From NCBI GenBank assembly GCA_046594215.1, contig JBKJPX010000035.1:1-64000 (forward strand): a stretch of DNA of 64,000 nucleotides, in the 5' to 3' direction. Positions within the stretch are counted from its first letter, which is position 1; every line of letters starts with the position of its first letter. Below the pieces are notes generated by a model. It was not told the DNA's origin. It was given only the letters and a program-made list of their open reading frames with translations, and made no database searches. The translations under genes and the position numbers were made by a program. The DNA comes from Panacagrimonas sp046594215. GTDB lineage: Bacteria; Pseudomonadota; Gammaproteobacteria; Nevskiales; Nevskiaceae. Shown piece by piece: positions 43,080-51,493 of the stretch.

Positions 43080-44456
43080 TTATCGGTTGCCCGGCGTCGC
43101 GGGCGCGGCGGGCCCGAACAGCGTCGCCAGACGGGCATGACTTTCAGCCGTTCCGGAGCCCTCTTCCGCGTTCTGCTGAAGAAAGGCTTCCATGGCCGGC
43201 CAGGCGGCGATGGCCTGGTCCACGCGGGGGTCGGAGCCCTTCTGGTACGCGCCGATCGAGATCAGGTCGCGGTTCTGCCGATACGCCGCGTAGAGCTGGC
43301 GGAAGCGCCGCGCCGAGGCCTGCACGGCCGCCGACGTGACGTCGCCGGCCACGCGCGAGACCGAGGCCTCGACGTCGATGGCCGGGTAGAGGCCGGCGTC
43401 CGCCACGGCGCGCGAAAGCACGATGTGGCCGTCCAGGATGCCGCGCGCGGTGTCGGCGATGGGATCGTTCGGATCGTCGCCCTCCGTCAGCACCGTGTAG
43501 ACCGCCGTGATCGAACCGCCGCCGGGCATGCCGTTGCCGGCGCGCTCGACCAGCGCGGGCAGGCGCGCGAACACCGACGGCGGGTAGCCGCGCGTCGTCG
43601 GCGGCTCGCCGACGGCCAGGCCGATCTCGCGCGCCGCCTGCGCGAATCGAGACAGCGAGTCCATGAGCAGCAGCACGTGGCGACCTTCGTCACGGAAGGC
43701 CTCCGCGATCGAGGTGGCCAGCCAGGCGCCGCGCATGCGCTGCAGCGGCGGGCGGTCGGCGGGCGTCGCCACGATCACCGCGCGCTTGAGCCCTTCGGCG
43801 CCCAGATTCTTGTCGATGAAATCCCGCACTTCACGGCCGCGCTCGCCGACCAGTCCGACCACGACGACATCGGCCTGCGTGAAGCGGGTCATCATGCCGA
43901 GCAGGGTCGACTTGCCCACGCCGGTGCCGGCGAACAGGCCCAGGCGCTGGCCGCGGCCGACGGTGAGCAGTGCATTGAGTGCGCGCACGCCGACGTCTAG
44001 CGGCTCACGGATCGGCTCGCGCATCAGCGGGTTGATGCTGGTGGCGCGCAGCGACCGGCGCGTGATGTTCTGAAGCCGGCCCAGGCCGTCGAGCGGCAGG
44101 CCTTCGGAATCGAGCACGCGCCCGAGCAGGCCATCGCCCACGGGGAACTCGGCGCGCCGGGTCAGCGGAACCACGCGTGCGTTCGGCAGCAGGCCGTGCA
44201 TGTCGCCGGCCGGCATCAGGAATGTGCGGTCGCCCGAAAAGCCGACGACCTCGGCCTCGATGCTGGAGTGATCGGCCGCGTCGATGCGGCAGCGCCCGCC
44301 GATCTGCATGTTGAGGCCGGAGGCCTCGAGCGTGAGACCCACGACGCGCTTGAGCGTGCCCTCGACGACGACGGTGTCGTGCTCGCGCGCGCGGCGCGTG
44401 CGGTCTTCGAGCGTGCGCAGCAGGCGCGCGTTGCGGATGGAGGCGAACGTGTTCAT
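43080..44456 (-). CDS. fliI: flagellum-specific ATP synthase FliI
   Basis: FliI is the ATPase of flagellar type III export. The 458-residue protein has the Walker A AGTGVGKS (176-183), the PIREPLDVGVRALNALLTVGRGQRLGLF block, VVGLVGERGREVRDFI and Walker B LLLMDSLSRFAQAAREI. The ATG at 44456 is chosen from the homolog start and the 7-nt gap after fliH; the open frame runs on upstream through fliH in another sense. Confidence 0.96.
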   Translation of the reverse strand: MNTFASIRNARLLRTLEDRTRRAREHDTVVVEGTLKRVVGLTLEASGLNMQIGGRCRIDAADHSSIEAEVVGFSGDRTFLMPAGDMHGLLPNARVVPLTRRAEFPVGDGLLGRVLDSEGLPLDGLGRLQNITRRSLRATSINPLMREPIREPLDVGVRALNALLTVGRGQRLGLFAGTGVGKSTLLGMMTRFTQADVVVVGLVGERGREVRDFIDKNLGAEGLKRAVIVATPADRPPLQRMRGAWLATSIAEAFRDEGRHVLLLMDSLSRFAQAAREIGLAVGEPPTTRGYPPSVFARLPALVERAGNGMPGGGSITAVYTVLTEGDDPNDPIADTARGILDGHIVLSRAVADAGLYPAIDVEASVSRVAGDVTSAAVQASARRFRQLYAAYRQNRDLISIGAYQKGSDPRVDQAIAAWPAMEAFLQQNAEEGSGTAESHARLATLFGPAAPATPGNR

Positions 44457-44463
44457 GCGCGGC

Positions 44464-45117
44464 TCACGCCGAATCCCCCAGCAGCCGCTGCGCGAGCTGG
44501 GCCTGCCGCGTATCCAGCCGCGCATCCACGCGCGAGGTGTCCGACTCCACAACGCAGTCACCCGGCATCATTTTTCGATCGGCGACGAGGGTCCAGGTCT
44601 CGGCGCCCTCTTCCCCCTTGAGCTGCTCGGCGACCACGCGCGCGTCGTCCGGGTGCAGGCGCACGCGCAGGCCGCGCACGGGCTGCGCGAGGTGACCCAC
44701 GGCGTCGCGCACGATGCCGATCATCTTCGCCGGATCGGCCGTGAGTTCGTGCTGCACGAGCCGCCGCGCCAGCTCGAGCATGAGCGCGACCAGCGCCTGC
44801 TCGGTCCTGGCATCGACTTCGGCCACGGGCGCCGCGAGATGCGCCAGCAACTCGCGCAGCCGCTGTGCCTCGGCGGCGGTTGCAGCAGCACCCGCGGCAT
44901 AGCCCTGCGCATGGCCTTCGGCGTACCCGCGCGCCTGGCCTTCACGCGCCGCTTCCGCCTCGAGCTCTTCGAGATGAAGCGCCGATGGCGGCGGCCTGTT
45001 GCGGCGGCGCAAGCCCTCGTCGAAATTCGGCAGGGTCCAGGCGGCGGCCTGGGCCGCGTAGGCTTCGGCCGACAGGATCGAGGCGAAACCGGTGTTTTTC
45101 TCCGGCGTGGCGCTCAC
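44464..45117 (-). CDS. fliH: flagellar assembly protein FliH
   Basis: FliH regulates FliI. The 217-residue protein has a charged N-terminus, the typical GxxxG-rich helix (QARGYAEGHAQGYAAGAAA) and the C-terminal GLRVRLHPDDARVV and MMPGDCVVES blocks. It starts with GTG overlapping the fliG stop by 4 nt. Confidence 0.92.
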   Translation of the reverse strand: MSATPEKNTGFASILSAEAYAAQAAAWTLPNFDEGLRRRNRPPPSALHLEELEAEAAREGQARGYAEGHAQGYAAGAAATAAEAQRLRELLAHLAAPVAEVDARTEQALVALMLELARRLVQHELTADPAKMIGIVRDAVGHLAQPVRGLRVRLHPDDARVVAEQLKGEEGAETWTLVADRKMMPGDCVVESDTSRVDARLDTRQAQLAQRLLGDSA

Positions 45118-46139
45118 ATCATCTCCTCACCCTTGCCGGCGCCGAGCACGATGGTGCCGGCCTCGGCCAGGCGACGCGCTGCTGCGAGGATTTCCTTCTG
45201 CGCGGCCTCGACATCGGACACGCGCGCGGGACCCTTGGCTTCCATGTCCTCGAGCAGCATTTCTGCTGCGCGCTGCGACATGTTCTTCGTGATCTTTTCC
45301 TTGACCTTGGCGTCGGCGCCCTTGAGCGCCATGCCCAGGGTCTCGGTGCCGATCTCGCGCAGCAGCGTCTGGATGCCGCGATCGTCGACGGCGCCCAGGT
45401 CGTCGAACACGAACATCAGTTCCTGTATGCGATTGCCCAGCTCCGAATCGGCCTCGGTGATACGCCCGCTGATCGCCTGCTCGGACGTGGAATCCATGAG
45501 GTTGAGGATGTTCGCGGCCTTCTTGACGCCGCCGACGCTGGAGGACCGCGCGTTGTTTCCGCCCGCGAACTGCTTCTCCATGATCTCGTCGAGCTCCTTG
45601 AGCGCCGCGGGCTGGATGCCGTCGAGCCGCGCGATGCGCATCAGCACGTCGGCACGCATGCGTTCGGGCAGCAGCAGGAGCACCTCGGCGCCCTGGTCGG
45701 AATCCAGGTAAGCGAGCACGATCGCGACGATCTGCGGATGCTCGTTGCGCACGAGGTCCGCAACCGCGCGCGTCTCCATCCACTTCAGCGCTTCGAGGCC
45801 CTTGCTGTTGCGCCCCAGCAGGATGCGATCGATGAGGCCCGCGGCCTTGTCCTCGCCCAGCGCGCCCACCATCACGCGGCGCACGTAATCGTCGGCGCCC
45901 ACGCCCAGCGAGGTCTGGCTGTTGAGCGTGTGCACGAAACCTTCCATGACCACGGTCGCGCGATCGCGTGAGACGTTGCTCAGCGCCGCCATTGCCTGCC
46001 CGACCTTCTGCACATCCTTGGGCGCCATGTGCTTGAGCACCTCGGCGGCCTCGGTCTCGCCCAGCGACATCAGCAGGATCGCTGCGCGCTCGGGACCAGG
46101 AATAACCTCTTGCTGCTGCCCGGGAGTTCCATCGGCCAT
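45114..46139 (-). CDS. fliG: flagellar motor switch protein FliG
   Basis: FliG is the rotor protein that meets the stator. The 341-residue product has the three domains: GPERAAILLMSLGETEAAEVLKHM (N), NEHPQIVAIVLAYLDSDQGAEVL with the EHPQ motif (middle), and a C-terminal torque helix DDRGIQTLLREIGTETLGMALKGA. The ATG at 46139 lies 1 nt after fliF. Confidence 0.96.
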   Translation of the reverse strand: MADGTPGQQQEVIPGPERAAILLMSLGETEAAEVLKHMAPKDVQKVGQAMAALSNVSRDRATVVMEGFVHTLNSQTSLGVGADDYVRRVMVGALGEDKAAGLIDRILLGRNSKGLEALKWMETRAVADLVRNEHPQIVAIVLAYLDSDQGAEVLLLLPERMRADVLMRIARLDGIQPAALKELDEIMEKQFAGGNNARSSSVGGVKKAANILNLMDSTSEQAISGRITEADSELGNRIQELMFVFDDLGAVDDRGIQTLLREIGTETLGMALKGADAKVKEKITKNMSQRAAEMLLEDMEAKGPARVSDVEAAQKEILAAARRLAEAGTIVLGAGKGEEMM

Positions 46140-46140
46140 T

Positions 46141-47850
46141 TCAGCTCGCTCCTTCTTCCGCCAGCCAGGATTTGACGACCTGAGCGACGCGCTTGGGGTC
46201 CTGGCCGACCGCGTTGCGCGCTGCCGCAAGTTTCTTTTCGTACGGGCCGGCGGTGTCGATCACCTCGCCCTCGTCTTCATCCACGGCTGCATTTCCCGCG
46301 CCCCTGCGCGAGCCCGCACGACCCGGCGTCCCGTCGCCGTCCTCGTCGCGCACGAGCACACCGCCGATCACCGGCCTGGGCGTCACCGGCGGCGGCGCGA
46401 GGAGGACCTTGAGCGCCGGCCGCAGCGCGGCGAAGATCAGCACGAGAATGGCGAGCAGTCCGAAGCCATGGCGGATCAGCGTCTGCACCTGCGGCTGCTG
46501 CCAGATCGGCGTCGCGGCCTCGGTCTCCATCGCGGCCGCGGCAAGGAAGCCCACGTTCTGCACGGTGACGCGATCGCCGCGCGTCTCGTCGAAGCCCACC
46601 GCGTCCCTCACCAGCGTCTCGATCTTCTTCAGGTCTTCGGCCGCCAGCGGCTGCATCACGGTGCCGCCCTTGCCGTCCGGTCGCGGCAGGTTGTCCACCA
46701 GCACCGCGATCGACAGCTTCCTGAGCCGACCCACCGCCTGGCGCGTGTGCGACAGCGTGCGGTCGACTTCATAGTTGCGCGTGGCGTTGCGGCTCTGGTT
46801 CACCGGCGTCTCGGCGGCCGGCGCCGCGCCCGGCGCCGCCGGCTGGCCGAGCAGTTGGTTGACCAGAAGCTGCGGCTGCAGTTGCGGCGGCTGGTTGGAC
46901 GTGGCGCCCGGCACGCCCTGGGCGGCGCCGCCGGGCCCGCTGGTGCTCTGCTCGCTGGTCTGCTCGCTGCGCACGACGGTCTTGTCCGGCGCGTAGGTCT
47001 CCTTGGCTTCCTCGGTCACCGAGAAGTCGAGGTCGGCCGACACCTGCGTGCTGATCTTGCCCGGGCCCGTGATGGGCAGCAGCAGCGCCTCGACGCGGCG
47101 CACGTAGTCGGCCTCGACACGCCGCGCATGCTCGAACTGCTCGGCGGAGGCCGCGAGCTCGTCGTTGTCCTTGCCGCTGAGCAGTCGCCCGTACTGGTCG
47201 ATCACCGTGACCTTGGGCGCGGCGAGGTTCGGCACGCTCGAGGCCACCATGTGCACGATCGCCTCGACCTGGTTGGCCTCGAGGCTGCGGCCGGGTTGTA
47301 GTTCCACGAGTACCGACGCGCTCGCACCGTCGCCGGGGCGCATGAAGGCCGAAGCCTTGGGTATGGCGAGGTGTACGCGCGCCGCCTTCACCGGCGACAG
47401 CCGGCCGACGCTGCGGGCCAGCTCGGTCTCCAGCGCGTGGTTGTAACGCGCGCCTTCGAGAAAACTGCTGACGCCCATGCCCGGATCCTGCGCCATCGTC
47501 TCGAAGCCGGTGTCGCCGCTCTTGGGCAGGCCCTGCGAGGCGAGCAGCAGGCGCGCCTCGTGCACCTGTCCGCCGGCGACCATGAGGCGGCCGGTGAGCG
47601 GGTCGAGGTCGTAGTCGATGTTGGCCGCGCGCAGCGCCTCGGCGGCGGCAGATGCGTCCTGGCCGACGAGTTCCGGAAACAGCTCGATCCGTCCCGGCTG
47701 CTGCGACCACTTGAAGATCGCGATGCCGCCGGCGATCGCCGCGGCGATCCCGACCAGCAGCAGCACCTGCCGCACGATCGGGAGATCCTTCAGGCCGCGA
47801 AGATGGAGCGCGGGACCGGGCAAGGGCTGGGGAACGTCGGTGGCGGCCAC
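46141..47850 (-). CDS. fliF: flagellar MS-ring protein FliF
   Basis: FliF forms the MS ring. The 569-residue protein has an N-terminal transmembrane segment (about 28-47), ring-building domains with GLPKSGDTGFETM, ALETELARSVGRLSPVKAARVHLAIPK and ISTQVSADLDFSVTEE, a Pro/Gln-rich loop and a second membrane helix near residue 455. The end (AARNAVGQDPKRVAQVVKSWL) is the FliG-binding tail. It starts with GTG at 47850. Confidence 0.95.
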   Translation of the reverse strand: MAATDVPQPLPGPALHLRGLKDLPIVRQVLLLVGIAAAIAGGIAIFKWSQQPGRIELFPELVGQDASAAAEALRAANIDYDLDPLTGRLMVAGGQVHEARLLLASQGLPKSGDTGFETMAQDPGMGVSSFLEGARYNHALETELARSVGRLSPVKAARVHLAIPKASAFMRPGDGASASVLVELQPGRSLEANQVEAIVHMVASSVPNLAAPKVTVIDQYGRLLSGKDNDELAASAEQFEHARRVEADYVRRVEALLLPITGPGKISTQVSADLDFSVTEEAKETYAPDKTVVRSEQTSEQSTSGPGGAAQGVPGATSNQPPQLQPQLLVNQLLGQPAAPGAAPAAETPVNQSRNATRNYEVDRTLSHTRQAVGRLRKLSIAVLVDNLPRPDGKGGTVMQPLAAEDLKKIETLVRDAVGFDETRGDRVTVQNVGFLAAAAMETEAATPIWQQPQVQTLIRHGFGLLAILVLIFAALRPALKVLLAPPPVTPRPVIGGVLVRDEDGDGTPGRAGSRRGAGNAAVDEDEGEVIDTAGPYEKKLAAARNAVGQDPKRVAQVVKSWLAEEGAS

Positions 47851-47861
47851 GGGTCAGCGCC

Positions 47862-48185
47862 TCACAGGGGCATGTTCATGATGTCCTGGTAGGCGCGCAC
47901 CATGCGGTTGCGCGTCTCCACCAGGCCCTTGAATTCCACCTGCGCACGGCTCGACGCGAGCATCACCGACGCAAGGTCTGTGTTGGCGTCGCCGAGCTGG
48001 AACTTGTTCTGCAGGTCGCCGGCCTGAGCCTGCGTCAGGCTCACCTTGTCCAGCGCGGCTTCCATCACACGGCCAAAGGCCGGCATGACTTCGGTGCTCT
48101 GGGAGATCGGTCGCGACGGCGCGTTGGCCTGCGATTGCAGGGCGCGAATCTGTGACAGAACGCTACGGACGTCGATGTCGGACAT
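47862..48185 (-). CDS. fliE: flagellar hook-basal body protein FliE
   Basis: FliE joins the MS ring to the rod. The 107-residue protein has the FliE end DLASVMLASSRAQVEFKGLVETRNRMVRAYQDIMNMPL in its C-terminal half. It is the first gene of fliEFGHIJK, 11 nt before fliF, and has a sigma-54-like promoter upstream. Confidence 0.95.
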   Translation of the reverse strand: MSDIDVRSVLSQIRALQSQANAPSRPISQSTEVMPAFGRVMEAALDKVSLTQAQAGDLQNKFQLGDANTDLASVMLASSRAQVEFKGLVETRNRMVRAYQDIMNMPL

Positions 48186-48217
48186 GCGCGGGGGCGGGCT
48201 CGGTTCCCCCGGAGTCG

Positions 48218-48233
48218 AGCAACTCCTGTTCCA
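48218..48233 (-). promoter_or_regulatory. sigma-54 (RpoN) promoter of fliE
   Basis: On the minus strand TGGAACAGGAGTTGCT matches the RpoN pattern TGGCACG-N4-TTGCT with the required GG-N10-GC spacing. It lies about 33 nt before the fliE ATG. In Pseudomonas and Vibrio the fliE operon is RpoN-dependent under FleQ/FlrC control. Confidence 0.75.
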
Positions 48234-48325
48234 GCGGATGGGCGCCGGATTCCCGGCGTCGCGCTCGAAGAGCTTATCGGCGCCGGTTCGCAGAACTTGA
48301 GGCGATACCGAAGCCTGTGTCGCTC

Positions 48326-48379
48326 GGACGAAGTCCGCGGCCTTTGCTCAAGCAGCGAGGAACGCCCCGGCCTTCGTCC
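48326..48379. repeat. intergenic hairpin, copy C of the CGAAGTCCGG family
   Basis: GGACGAAGTCCGCGG (48326-48340) and CCCCGGCCTTCGTCC (48365-48379) pair over 15 bp with two mismatches. It lies just after the 3' end of the SDR gene and upstream of the fliE promoter, where it could stop read-through into the flagellar operon. Confidence 0.55.
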
Positions 48380-48390
48380 GCGCTACGCGG

Positions 48391-49242
48391 TCATGAGGCC
48401 GGCGGGAAATCCGTGGACGTCGACACCGGTTCCCACGCCGCCATCTCGGTCTCGAGCAACTTGAGCTTCTCCCGCACGAACCGCAGCGCGTCGTTTCCCA
48501 ACAGCAGGTGCGCGGGCGGGTTGTCCGAGGCGACGAGCTTGAGCACGGCCTGCGCGGCCAAGACGGGGTTGCCCGGCTGATTGCCGCTGTGCGACTGGCG
48601 GCGCTGCCGAGCCGGCTCGAACGTCGCGTCGTAATCCGCGATGGCGCGGGCACCGCGAACCATCGAAGCGCCCGCCCAGTCGGTGCGAAACGCACCCGGC
48701 TCGACGGCGGTGACCTTGATGCCGAAGGCCTTCACCTCCTTGCCCAGCGTCTCCGAGATGCCTTCGAGCGCGAACTTGCTGCCGTGGTAGAAGCTCAGGC
48801 CCGGGAACGTCGCCAAACCGCCCATCGACGTGACGTTGATGATGTGCCCGCTGCGGCGCTTGCGCAGGTAGGGCAGCACGGCCTGCAGCACGGCGACCGC
48901 GCCGAAAACGTTGACCTCGAACTGGTCGCGCAACTCGGCCAGCGAGGATTCCTCGAAGATGCCTTCGTGGCCGTAGCCGGCATTGTTGATCACCACGTCG
49001 ATCGCCCCGACCGTGGCTTCGATCTCGGCGACAACCGGCGCGATCGAAGCGATTTCGCGCACGTCCAGCCGACGGCCGAACGACGCACCGGGCTTCAGCC
49101 GGTCGAACTCCGCGCGCTGGGTTTCATCGCGCACGGTCCCCACCACGGTGTCGCCCTGCGCCAGCGCCGCTTCGGCGAAGGCGCGCCCGAATCCGCGCGA
49201 GGCGCCGGTGATGAGCCATATCTTCTTCGAGGGATTGTTCAA
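48391..49242 (-). CDS. short-chain dehydrogenase/reductase (SDR)
   Basis: The 283-residue classical SDR has WLITGASRGFGRAFAE (GxxxGxG), VGTVRDE after strand 2, the NNAG motif in VVINNAGYGHEG, the catalytic Ser in NVTSMGG and YHGSKFALEG (Tyr-x-x-x-Lys). The start is probably the TTG at 49242, which has CGGAG 8 nt upstream; a TTG 14 codons further up is the alternative. The substrate is unknown. It is not co-transcribed with fli genes. Confidence 0.88.
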   Translation of the reverse strand: MNNPSKKIWLITGASRGFGRAFAEAALAQGDTVVGTVRDETQRAEFDRLKPGASFGRRLDVREIASIAPVVAEIEATVGAIDVVINNAGYGHEGIFEESSLAELRDQFEVNVFGAVAVLQAVLPYLRKRRSGHIINVTSMGGLATFPGLSFYHGSKFALEGISETLGKEVKAFGIKVTAVEPGAFRTDWAGASMVRGARAIADYDATFEPARQRRQSHSGNQPGNPVLAAQAVLKLVASDNPPAHLLLGNDALRFVREKLKLLETEMAAWEPVSTSTDFPPAS

Positions 49243-49374
49243 GCGGCACTCCGGGCGAAAAGAATTGCTGCGGCGGGACGGCAACGGACGGGAAACCCTA
49301 GCCCTGAGCGGGGAAGTCTCAACGCCGACCGCGGCATCGATCGCATTCCCTGCGCGACATGCGCGCGACGCATC

Positions 49375-49917
49375 TCACGGGTAGGTGATGGACAGGATCT
49401 CGAACTCGACCGGTCCGGCCGGCAGCTTCGCCATCACGACGTCGCCCACCTCGTGGTTGAGCAGTGCGCGCGCGAGCGGCGAGTCGACGCTGATGCGGCC
49501 CTGCGTGGCGTCGGTCTCGTCGGGTCCGACGATGCGGTACGTACGCGGGTCGCCCTCCTCCGCGGCCAGGTCCACCGTCGCGCCGAAGTAGACGCGATCG
49601 GGTTGCGCCGGCTTCTGACCGGCGACCTTCAGGTCCGGAATGCGCTTCTGCAGGTAGCGCACGCGACGGTCGATCTCGCGCAGCTCCTTCTTGCGGTAGT
49701 GGTACTCCGCGTTCTCCGAGCGGTCCCCTTCCGCCGCCGCGGCGGTCAGCGCGCGGACCGTCTCCGGCCGCCGGACCGTCCAGAGTTCGTCGTACTCGGC
49801 CTTCAGGCGCGCGTAGCCCTCCGGCGTCACGTACGGCGAGGACCTGGCAGGCGCCTCGCGGACGCCGCCATCCTCGGCGTCGCCGAGATCTTCTTCCTTG
49901 CCCCAGCCGCGTGCCAT
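49375..49917 (-). CDS. greB: transcription elongation factor GreB
   Basis: Gre factors rescue stalled RNA polymerase by stimulating transcript cleavage. The 180-residue protein has the N-terminal coiled coil with SPYVTPEGYARLKAEYDELW and the acidic tip (EGDRSENAEYHYRKKELREIDRR), and the C-terminal FKBP-like domain (YRIVGPDETDATQGRISVDSPLARALL). RYLQKRI and the overall length favour GreB over GreA. The ATG at 49917 gives a slightly long, acidic N-terminus. Confidence 0.93.
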   Translation of the reverse strand: MARGWGKEEDLGDAEDGGVREAPARSSPYVTPEGYARLKAEYDELWTVRRPETVRALTAAAAEGDRSENAEYHYRKKELREIDRRVRYLQKRIPDLKVAGQKPAQPDRVYFGATVDLAAEEGDPRTYRIVGPDETDATQGRISVDSPLARALLNHEVGDVVMAKLPAGPVEFEILSITYP

Positions 49918-50230
49918 GGCGCCCTGCCCCGAACCCGTTCGCGGCAGGATCAGGGAAGGATCCGGCGGGCGCAAATGCGCCGCCGGCCTGTGCGAGGCCG
50001 CCGCGGCACCTGTCGGCGCGTGCACCTCGCGGGATGCCACCGTGGCGGCACGGTCCATCCGCGAATCCGAACCTGCACCGCGATCCGTACAGAGAACCGC
50101 GGCACGCTTTCGACTGGCGAAACAGTCCGCGAGTCGGGTCGCACCGCTATGCTCGGTTCAATCCGAATAATGCTCCGACGAATCGCCCAGCCTGCTGGCG
50201 TCGCGGGCTTCCTCAACTCAAGGATCGTCG

Positions 50231-51427
50231 ATGCGCAGCCTCGCCACACTTTTCCTGGTTCTGATCGTGACCGCCTGCGGTGGTGGGGGTGGTGGTGGCG
50301 GCGGCTCCGACGATGTCGGCGGTGGTCCCGATCCGGTACCCGACCCCGGCCCGCCGCCCCCGCCGGTTCCCGGCGATGTCTCGGCTGCCGTGCTCGCAGC
50401 CAAGATGGGGCGCGCCAATCGCCTGCTCGTCGGCCTGGGCGACACCGATCTCATCGACCTGCAGCGGCAGAGCCTGGCCATCGACATCCACGAGCGCTAC
50501 CTGCCCGACAGCGGGCCCGGCGACTTTTCCTGGCTCGACTTCTCCAGCGCGGACGATCCGCAGGGCGCGTATGTCAACGACGTTGGCGCGGAGGCCGATG
50601 CCGCGGGCGCGGTTCCGATGTTCACGCTGTACGGCATGGCGATGTCGGGCGACGGCAACCTCGCGACGCTCGATTCGCAGCCGCTGATGCAGTACTACTG
50701 GAGTCACGTGGTGCTCGCGTTCGATCGCATGGCCGTCTACAACAAGCCCGTCCTGGTGAACTTCGAACCGGACTTCTGGGGTTACGTGCACGGCGAGACC
50801 GGCGGCGATCCGACCCAGCGCTTTGCCTGGGTCAAGGTGACGCCCGACTGTTCGAACCTTCCCAACAACGTCGTCGGCGTCGCGCAGTGCCTGATGAAGA
50901 TCGCCCGCACGCACGCGCCCAAGGCGCTCGTCGGATTTCCTCCCGCCGACTTCTCCTTCGGCACGCCGGCCGTGGTGGATTTCATGAACCGCATCCACGC
51001 GCAGGACGCCGACTTCATCGTGCAGCAGACCATGGATCGTGACGCCGGCTGCTACGAGCTCAAGTCGGCGGCCGGCAACTGCGACCAGCGCATCGAGCGT
51101 AATCCGTACTGGAACCAGGCGGCGTTCAACACGCACTTCGCCGAAACACTGCAGTTCCACCAGGGCATCGGCGGGCTTCCGATCATCTGGTGGCAGACGC
51201 CGCTGGGCGTGGCGTCGAGTTCCTCGGGCAGCACCCTGCACTTCCGCGACAACCGCGTGGAATATTTCCTGACGCATCCAGAACAACTGGTGGCGGTCGG
51301 CGGCGTGGCCGTGGTCTTCAGCGCCGGACAGTCCCAGCAGACCAACATCAACACCGACGGCCACCAGTTCCAGGACCGTCTCAACGGCTACCTCGCAAAT
51401 CCCGAGGCGCTTCCGATCACACCCTGA
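50231..51427 (+). CDS. putative lipoprotein, possibly TIM-barrel glycoside-hydrolase-like
   Basis: The 398-residue product has a lipoprotein signal (MRSLATLFLVLIVTAC), then nine Gly in a row, a Pro-rich linker and a soluble domain (about 50-398). The domain contains strand-like pieces such as KPVLVNFEPDFWGYVHG, ALVGFPPADFSFG and GGLPIIWWQTPLG, with acidic and aromatic residues as in TIM-barrel glycoside hydrolases. I cannot assign a family, and catalytic residues are only suggested by NFEPDFWG. The Gly tract lies on a GGT/GGC repeat that could slip. It is a single gene. Confidence 0.7.
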   Translation: MRSLATLFLVLIVTACGGGGGGGGGSDDVGGGPDPVPDPGPPPPPVPGDVSAAVLAAKMGRANRLLVGLGDTDLIDLQRQSLAIDIHERYLPDSGPGDFSWLDFSSADDPQGAYVNDVGAEADAAGAVPMFTLYGMAMSGDGNLATLDSQPLMQYYWSHVVLAFDRMAVYNKPVLVNFEPDFWGYVHGETGGDPTQRFAWVKVTPDCSNLPNNVVGVAQCLMKIARTHAPKALVGFPPADFSFGTPAVVDFMNRIHAQDADFIVQQTMDRDAGCYELKSAAGNCDQRIERNPYWNQAAFNTHFAETLQFHQGIGGLPIIWWQTPLGVASSSSGSTLHFRDNRVEYFLTHPEQLVAVGGVAVVFSAGQSQQTNINTDGHQFQDRLNGYLANPEALPITP

Positions 51428-51493
51428 AGAGGGTGTGATCGGGGTTCGCGCGTCAGCGCCGCAGGCCTGCGCGTCTGCAGACCCGCCCGGGTT

